Below, in pieces: positions 58,366 through 64,000 of a stretch of DNA of 64,000 bases (positions within the stretch are counted from its first letter, which is position 1; every line of letters starts with the position of its first letter). A program made the translations under genes and the position numbers. The notes beneath the pieces are model-generated. The model did no database searches and had not been told where the DNA came from. It was given only the letters and a program-made list of their open reading frames with translations. The DNA lies in the NCBI GenBank assembly GCA_025331445.1, contig JAIWNE010000082.1, positions 1 through 64,000 on the forward strand, read 5' to 3'. Origin of the DNA: Blakeslea trispora. Its lineage: Eukaryota; Mucoromycota; Mucoromycetes; Mucorales; Choanephoraceae.

Positions 58366-58840
58366 TTTTTAATAATGAAACTCAGCGTTAAAGATGCATA
58401 AACTAAACCTGCCTTGAAAAAGAAGCACAAGGAGTTTAGACTCGAATGGGCCAAGGAACATGTCGATTGGACAACAGAGCTTCAACCCTGGTACTTGGAA
58501 ACCCAAGCACAGGAGACAGATGCTTCTGGCTTCAAGAATATGGGACTACGTGTCATACAGGAGCTTCTGCGTGTCTTTGGAAGAGCCGTCATTTGATGAG
58601 GAGGCTTGAGTACTGGCCTGCCCAAAGTTCAGACTTGAACCCCATTGAACATCTGTGGTGGGCTCTTGAGCAGCGTATAGCAAGCACACGTCATGCTATC
58701 CACAACACTGCTCAGTTGAAGGAATTGCTGCTGGAATAGTAAGATCGGCAGTGATCTACTTGTTCGCTTGGTGAACAACATAAAGGACCTCTGTCAAGCC
58801 GTCATAGATGCTAAAGGTAGTATGATAATAAACAGAGCTT
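58366..58840 (+). pseudogene. Tc1/mariner transposase relic C, catalytic half
   Basis: Begins KPALKKKHKEFRLEWAKEHV, typical of the segment after the paired DNA-binding domains. It changes frame, and reaches the third catalytic motif EYWPAQSSDLNPIEHLWWAL near 58610. The C-terminus LVRLVNNIKDLCQAVIDAKG lies in another frame. The first and second Asp motifs are missing, so there is an internal deletion. The DNA-binding half is absent here but present inverted next door (58855-59225). Confidence 0.82.
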
Positions 58841-58854
58841 AATTAGACATCGTC

Positions 58855-59225
58855 TTGAATCACTAACGTGTCTTCTGTGAGATGCGCAGTAAGATTTGAA
58901 GCCTAATTGACGATAATAGCTGACGACAGCCTTTCTACAGACTGTAACTTTTAATTTCTCCAGCTCGTGTTTGATGCCATCAATGCTAAAGAAAGGGTTG
59001 TTTCTTTCATTATCTTTTGGGATTGAGCCAGGATGAAACGCTGGACAGAAGTGTGCCTCTTTTCACGATGTTGTTTACAGTCGTGTAGGGGATCACCATT
59101 ATGCGTGAAATCTCTCTCAACGAATGCTAGCGCGATTCAACCAATACACTCCTCAATAAGCTTTCTCTTCACTCTTGTTGTGTTTGTCACGGCTGCTTTT
59201 GTTTTCAATAGTAGACGTATTTGAA
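58855..59225 (-). pseudogene. Tc1/mariner transposase relic D, DNA-binding half, inverted
   Basis: Read on the minus strand it gives KRKLIEECIGLNRAS, EISRIMVIPYTTVNNIVKRG and, further on, TVCRKAVVSYYRQLGFKSYCAS, the two helix-turn-helix modules of Tc1 proteins. Stops and frame changes are frequent. It ends at the point in the protein where relic C begins. Confidence 0.72.
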
Positions 59226-59782
59226 TTGAATTGTTTTCTTGTAAAAGAATGAAATATTGATTGTGGTCATCATCATGCCAAATATGCTTTATTTAGGGCC
59301 CGATCGAATTTCTATTTCCAGTGACTGTATCTTGAGACATGATTGAAGAGAATAAATAATTGAAATAACTATTGATTCAAGTGTCGAAATGAATTCTAAC
59401 AGAATTGATTGAGACACTCGAATACAAAATAAGAAATATGAGAAAAAATAAAATGTCTTCTAGTCTAATAATATATCAAATTGATCTGGAAAGCGAGGTC
59501 AGGAAGGGAGAGGAGGGTGGGCCATCATACTTCTTATTTTGTATTCTTATGTCTAAGTTAGCAAAAAGGTGTACAACCAAAAAAAAAGGCAGTAATGATT
59601 CCTTAAAAAAAAAGAAACTGAGAAATGTCAATTCAAGGGGAGATCTACACTAGCGTGTGCGTGTGTTCAAGGCAGCAGACACGTGACATAAGTGTTTTCA
59701 AACAAGTGCATTTCAAACTCTTCTTTCTGTTTCTTTCACTTTTTTCCCCTCTTTCTTCTTCTTCTCTTTGTATTTCCTTTGA
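59226..59782. other. Intergenic before the acyltransferase gene
   Basis: AT-rich; no gene seen. A pyrimidine-rich stretch at 59710-59780 precedes the start codon. Confidence 0.45.
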
Positions 59783-60999
59783 ATGGCTCAACTTGCTCAG
59801 ACAATTTTCCAGATTTTAGTGGTCAATTTTGGCCTATTCTTCCAGTCCACTACAGTTGTGTTGACACAACTCTTCTCTTTATTGCTGTATCCATTCTCTT
59901 ACAGACATTACCGCCTGTTTGTATTGTATACTATGCGTATGTGGTCTCAGAATCTTGTGGCACTCGTTCAATGGTTTGCTCCAGCTGACATTGTGTTTAC
60001 ATTTGATTCAAGTTGCGGTCCCTTGGAAGACATTTTAGAGACAGACAAACAAGGAAACACTACATTAAAATTACCACACAGGGCTATTATCACAGCCAAC
60101 CATCAAGTAAGTTATTGAACCATGACTAAACTAAATTCATATTAATAATGTATTAGATTTATGCAGACTGGATTTATATCTGGTGTATTGCTTATTTGGC
60201 AAAAGCCCATGGAGTCATGAAAATCATCTTGAAAGCAAGTCTGAAGCATCTACCTGTCTATGGATTAGGCATGCAGTTTTTTGATTTTATCTTTCTCAAG
60301 CGAAAGTTGGCATCGGACAAGGATACCATTGTTAGTAACTTGGAAAGATCCAAAAAGAGCAATCAGCCTATGTGGTTAGTTTTGTTCCCTGAGGGCACAG
60401 GTAAAAAAAAAAGATTTCTTTCAAGCAATCCTTTATTCACTTTTTTCTATCTATAGTTATTGCAGAAGACACTCGTAAAAGATCAAAAGCTTATGCTGAA
60501 AAGAGCGGTCTTGTGAGTACCAAATGTCTAAATATAAGCCTAATTTACTTATGCTTTTTGTATTTAGCAAGATAATCGATACACACTTTTACCTAGATCA
60601 ACTGGGCTTCGTCTCTGTACCTCTGTATTGAAAGGAAGTGTAGACTATGTATATGACCTTACAATTGGCTACGAAGGAATTGAAGCCAACGATATACCTG
60701 AGAAAGTATACACTATTCAAAGTATCTTTTTCTTTAGACATTTCCCCAAAAAGATTCATGTGCATATGCGACGATTTAGTGTAGATAGTATGCCAATAGA
60801 CAATGAACAAGCCTTTCATGATTGGAACATAGAGCGATGGATTGAAAAGGATCAATTGATGGCTCAATTCTACCAAACAAAGTCTTTTAGTGATAACACT
60901 GTGATATTACCCATTCGCCTCACTGACTCTGTCATCAATTTAGCTCAGTTGTGGATCTTTATGTTACCTTATGCTTGGATGGCAAAGCAGATTCTTTAA
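59783..60999 (+). CDS. Lysophospholipid acyltransferase (LCLAT1/AGPAT-like)
   Basis: ER-membrane enzyme of the PlsC fold that acylates lysophospholipids. Exons: 59783-60106, 60157-60400, 60457-60512, 60568-60999; 1056 nt, 351 residues. A long hydrophobic N-terminal hairpin (about 5-45) precedes the catalytic NHX4D-type motif in TANHQIYADWIYIW (His107, Asp112), joined by the first splice. KASLKHLPVYGLGMQFFDFI and the substrate site LFPEGT (185-189) follow, with the LPRSTGLRLC block and DLTIGYEG. A C-terminal hydrophobic helix (LWIFMLPYAWM) ends the protein. The pattern fits LCLAT1/AGPAT3-5 and yeast Cst26-like enzymes; acyl and head-group preferences are not visible. Confidence 0.9.
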
Positions 61000-61919
61000 C
61001 TTTTCTTTTTATTAAATCATTACTTCTTGACACGCTTCTTATTTTTTTTTTATTCGATTTGAAAGTAAGCATATTATCCACATAGTCTTTTTTTTCACGT
61101 TTGTGCATATGCGTCCTAGAGATTCAGGTATTTCAGGCGTTGGCGTTAAGGGTTACAGGAAAAAGTAGATCATGTCGAACGCTTCCTGTCGAATTTTTTG
61201 TCACTCATAGCTGTTCTTTAAGAAAAGTAAGAATGTATGGATTTAAAGCATTATTAGTAAAGAGATTCTATGCCTGTGTCATCACATTACTACTAGAAAT
61301 ACAACAAATGTTCCGCAAAGTTATTGATAATAAAAGCAAAGAAGAAACCTGAGCGAGACTTCTCAAACATTTCTGATCTATAAACAATAGCTTCTTTTGT
61401 TTGAAATCAAAAGTTTTTTTTTCCCTCTTTACACCAGAACTTTCCATAGATCAGACCTACCTCCAAAGTCTTGGAAAAGAAAATTTCAAGTTTCTCACAA
61501 AGCAAAGTGCAGCTGTGATGTTGGCAAGACAAAGATAAAAGATGCGATTCCCTTTCTTGTTACTGCACCGATAGATGTTCTATTCATTTCTCAGCCTCGA
61601 GCTTGCTAACCTCTTGAGCTTCAGTATACACATTCGAGCATGAAAATGCTTTGAGCTCAACTAGTATGCTTCTTGACCATGTTCAAAGAGGCTATCCTAG
61701 AGACATTCATTTTGTGCTGGTGGCTTCACAGATTGAATGATCCTGTTTGTTTTATCATCTGTCGTTCAATTGATAGCAATAATAACTGTTATAATGTTTA
61801 TAACTCAAGCATACATAGAATATCAGCTGAAGACAGTAAATGGGAATTCAAGAACTTCTTTTTACTAATTGCTTATTTCTATCTTACAACAATAGTAAAG
61901 ATCTGAAAGCAATAGGTTA
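61000..61919. other. Intergenic, 0.9 kb
   Basis: No gene I can support. Three open frames of 70-83 codons (61101-61352, 61397-61609, 61673-61906) have no recognised domain and may be degraded repeat sequence. Confidence 0.4.
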
Positions 61920-62680
61920 ATGCTACGTCCACTCCAAAATCCCTACAGACACCCTAGAATAGTTTTGTCCACTCCAGATTTCTTGTTACGATAGTAATTA
62001 TTCCCCCCCCCATTTCTACTGTCCACTCCACTGTCCACTCCACTGTCCACTCCACTGTCCACTCCACTGTCCACTCCGCCTTGTCCACTCCACTGTCCAC
62101 TCCGCCTTGTCCACTCCACTGTCCACTCCACTGTCCACTCCAATTTTTTAATGTGTGCTTAATGTTGATAATGCAATACATGTATTAAAACATATAGTTT
62201 TTCTTAAAAGTTAGCACTTATAACAGCTTTAACATTTGAAAGTTACAGTCTTTTTATTTCAAGTTGTCGCATTATAATAAAACAATTGTCGCATAGGTTT
62301 TTGGCTTATTACTTTAGTGAAAACTATTAAAGCTTTCGTATATACATTTTTTGCATTAAAGAATTAGACTGCGCAAAAGCCAAAAACCTATGCGACAATT
62401 GTTTTATTATAATGCGACAACTTGAAATAAAAAGACTGTAACTTTCAAATGTTAAAGCTGTTATAAGTGCTAACTTTTAAGAAAAACTATATGTTTTAAT
62501 ACATGTATTGCATTATCAACATTAAGCACACATTAAAAAATTGGAGTGGACAGTGGAGTAGACAGTAGAAATGAGGGGGGGGGGAATAATTACTATCGTA
62601 ACAAGAAATCTGGAGTGGACAAAACTATTCTAGGGTGTCTGTAGGGATTTTTGGAGTGGACGGTGGAGTGGACGTAGCAT
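61920..62680. mobile_element. 761-bp fold-back (long-inverted-repeat) element
   Basis: Two arms, about 61920-62309 and 62376-62680, are reverse complements of each other around a loop of about 66 bp. Both ends read ATGCTACGTCCACTCC inward, and both are flanked by TA, consistent with a TA target duplication as made by Tc1/mariner-type transposases. The arms match closely, including a poly-C/poly-G run (62006-62014 and about 62575-62583). They differ mainly in a 12-bp minisatellite that is long in the left arm and nearly absent in the right. No coding capacity; a MITE-like, non-autonomous element. Confidence 0.85.
62021..62141. repeat. 12-bp minisatellite in the left arm of the fold-back element
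   Basis: About ten units built on GTCCACTCCACT, two of them with the variant GTCCACTCCGCCTT. The opposite arm has only one to two units. Confidence 0.9.
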
Positions 62681-63119
62681 TATCCAAGCAATAACAGCCT
62701 AGAATAAATCAATCAAATATTTAAGTGGAGTTTTCTTTGTCTCAAAATGGATAAAATATATCAACTTTGGTGTATTCTTTTCTGTTTTGACTAAAGAATG
62801 AAAACCGAACATGCAAGTAAGTAATAATGAAGCAATTCAATAGGCGCATAGGCGAGGACATAACTGCCAAATGAACATGAAGAGAATAAGTAAAACTGTG
62901 GCAGATAATCAACTGTAAAGATGCCATCGGGCACGCCATCAATGTACGCAATATCTGACCAATAAAATTGAGTTTCGGTGATAACCAGTATAGTTTGCCT
63001 CATCGCTAGTTATTCTGATTTGCGCATTTTTGACAAGTATATAAAAATGTTTAAAAATCTAAAAATCTAAAACAAAAAGTAACCATTTGTTTCTCTTTCT
63101 TCATCTTTTTTTTTCTATC
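62681..63119. other. Intergenic before MET1
   Basis: Contains a 70-codon minus-strand frame (62791-63003) with hydrophobic composition but no recognised family. T-rich promoter-like run at 63090-63117. Confidence 0.4.
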
Positions 63120-64000
63120 ATGACTTATGAGCCAAGAGTACCTGTTCCACAAGGTGGTGCTTCATTGATGTTGGCTTTTCAAAGTCGAAACAAGAATGTT
63201 TTGGTAGTCGGTGATAACACTATTGCCGCTAACCGAGTGTTATCTTGTCTGGAAGCAGACGCTACTGTTTATCTCATATCAAATCCTCAATTCATGTGCG
63301 CAGAATTAGAGTACAGAGTCAGCCAAGGGCAAGCTATTTTATTAGGACATCGTTTTCAGCCAGAGATGTTGATCAGTATACGCTTTGATTTGGGATTCAT
63401 CTGTCAAACAGATGAAGAAACAATTGGTTCTGTTGTGCATCATTTTCGTCAAAATCGTGTGCCTGTGAATGTTACGGACCATAGTGAACTATCCGATTTT
63501 TTCATGACTTCAACCTACCGAGATCAATCGCTTCAAGTGGCTGTTTCTACTAATGGTCAAGCATCAAAGCTGTCTAGCCGTATTCGTCGCCATATTGCCT
63601 CTAGTTTACCTCGCAACTTGGGTGAAGCTATCAATCGTATGGGCCGGTTGCGCAAAAAAGTCCGTGCCTCGGATCCAAGCTCCGCATCAAGTACCCGTCG
63701 AATGGCATGGCTAGCACAGATATGTGAGTATTGGAGTATGGATCGACTTGCTCAATTGTCTGATAAAGACATGGCAGAACTGCTGGAATCATACCACCAT
63801 GACGAAGGATACGAAAGTCTGGACGGCTCAGAAAAGCAATCATGTCAAACTACACATGTATCCACATCTCAGCCTATCGGTAGTATTGCGCTTGTAGGAT
63901 CAGGTACAGGCAATCCAGAGTTATTGACGATAGCTGCCTACAAGGCAATTAAAGAAGCTGATCTTGTCTTGTCTGATAAGATTGTTCCTGAAGAAGTGGT
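63120..64000 (+). CDS. MET1: Siroheme synthase-type uroporphyrinogen-III methyltransferase MET1 (partial)
   Basis: Needed to make siroheme for sulfite and nitrite reductases. The window holds residues 1-293; the gene runs off the right edge. The N-terminal domain resembles precorrin-2 dehydrogenase (Met8/CysG): NVLVVGDNTIAANRVLSCLE, PVNVTDHSELSDFF, LQVAVSTNGQASKLSSRIRR and ASSLPRNLGEAINRMGRLR. A linker like that of yeast Met1 (RRMAWLAQICEYWSMDRL) follows. Then the SAM-dependent methyltransferase begins with the loop GSIALVGSGTGNPELLTIAA and DLVLSDKIVPEEV. The dinucleotide-binding Gly motif of the first domain is degenerate (GDNTIA rather than GGGxVA), as in fungal Met1, so this part is probably not a dehydrogenase. 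Start chosen at the first ATG after a T-rich leader. Confidence 0.93.
   Translation, partial: MTYEPRVPVPQGGASLMLAFQSRNKNVLVVGDNTIAANRVLSCLEADATVYLISNPQFMCAELEYRVSQGQAILLGHRFQPEMLISIRFDLGFICQTDEETIGSVVHHFRQNRVPVNVTDHSELSDFFMTSTYRDQSLQVAVSTNGQASKLSSRIRRHIASSLPRNLGEAINRMGRLRKKVRASDPSSASSTRRMAWLAQICEYWSMDRLAQLSDKDMAELLESYHHDEGYESLDGSEKQSCQTTHVSTSQPIGSIALVGSGTGNPELLTIAAYKAIKEADLVLSDKIVPEEV

Noticed and set aside
62021..62147. Regular spaced repeats resembling a CRISPR array
   Set aside because: Units are contiguous 12-14 bp repeats without unique spacers, in a eukaryotic transposable element.
61943..62181. Two minus-strand frames reading repeated WTVEWT
   Set aside because: They are translations of the 12-bp minisatellite in the fold-back element, not genes.
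62791..63003. Hydrophobic 70-codon minus-strand frame near MET1
   Set aside because: No family recognised and overlaps another frame of similar length; might be decayed repeat sequence but cannot be supported.

Overview
This window is nuclear DNA from a fungus, most probably an early-diverging Mucoromycota species (Mucor, Rhizopus or a relative). That is an inference from three things: short introns (about 50-100 nt) with GTAAGT-like donors, AT-rich and homopolymer-rich intergenic DNA, and a mix of single-copy eukaryotic genes with LINE and Tc1/mariner relics. I rebuilt exon structures by hand. For almost every gene the exon lengths sum to a whole number of codons and rejoin conserved motifs, so most boundaries should be close to exact.

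Layout. 1-5790: a decayed LINE retrotransposon on the minus strand (ORF1 intact with CCHC knuckles, ORF2 frameshifted). 5930-6790: a dead Tc1/mariner transposase. 7406-24195: a dense housekeeping block: RPB6, DHH1, PDS5, a PTAR1-like prenyltransferase alpha subunit, a monocarboxylate-type MFS carrier, a PPP1R21-like coiled-coil protein and PRP31. 24196-27647: gene-poor. 27648-34783: a RhoGEF, an MGR3-like mitochondrial TPR protein, GTP cyclohydrolase II and a tiny stand-alone Grn1-domain protein. 35020-37538: an OPY2-like anchor and a SUR7-family membrane protein. 39242-43923: MAGO, an NHP10-like HMG protein, PIG-L/GPI12 and RPC4 (RPC53). 45829-48238: TBP and an SLC35F carrier. 51011-54925: a DIPP-type Nudix hydrolase, tRNA-Leu(AAG) and RPN9. 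55122-59225: a transposon graveyard around a broken gene with a PD-(D/E)XK nuclease-like core. 59783-60999: an acyltransferase. 61920-62680: a 761-bp fold-back element. 63120-end: the start of MET1 (siroheme synthesis).

How the genes relate. They are independent transcription units, not operons. Several serve gene expression: Pol II (RPB6), Pol III (RPC4), all polymerases (TBP), splicing (PRP31), exon junction (MAGO), mRNA decay (DHH1) and chromatin (NHP10-like, PDS5). A second loose theme is membrane and cell-wall signalling: RhoGEF, OPY2, SUR7, GPI12.

Most unusual points: the broken nuclease-like gene and its neighbouring Tc1 element split by inversion; the fold-back element with a minisatellite expanded in one arm only; a GNL3 N-terminal domain existing without its GTPase; a transporter junction that seems to need a 2-nt exon; a fungal relative of the FERRY subunit PPP1R21; and only 60 bp between the PDS5 stop and the next start codon.
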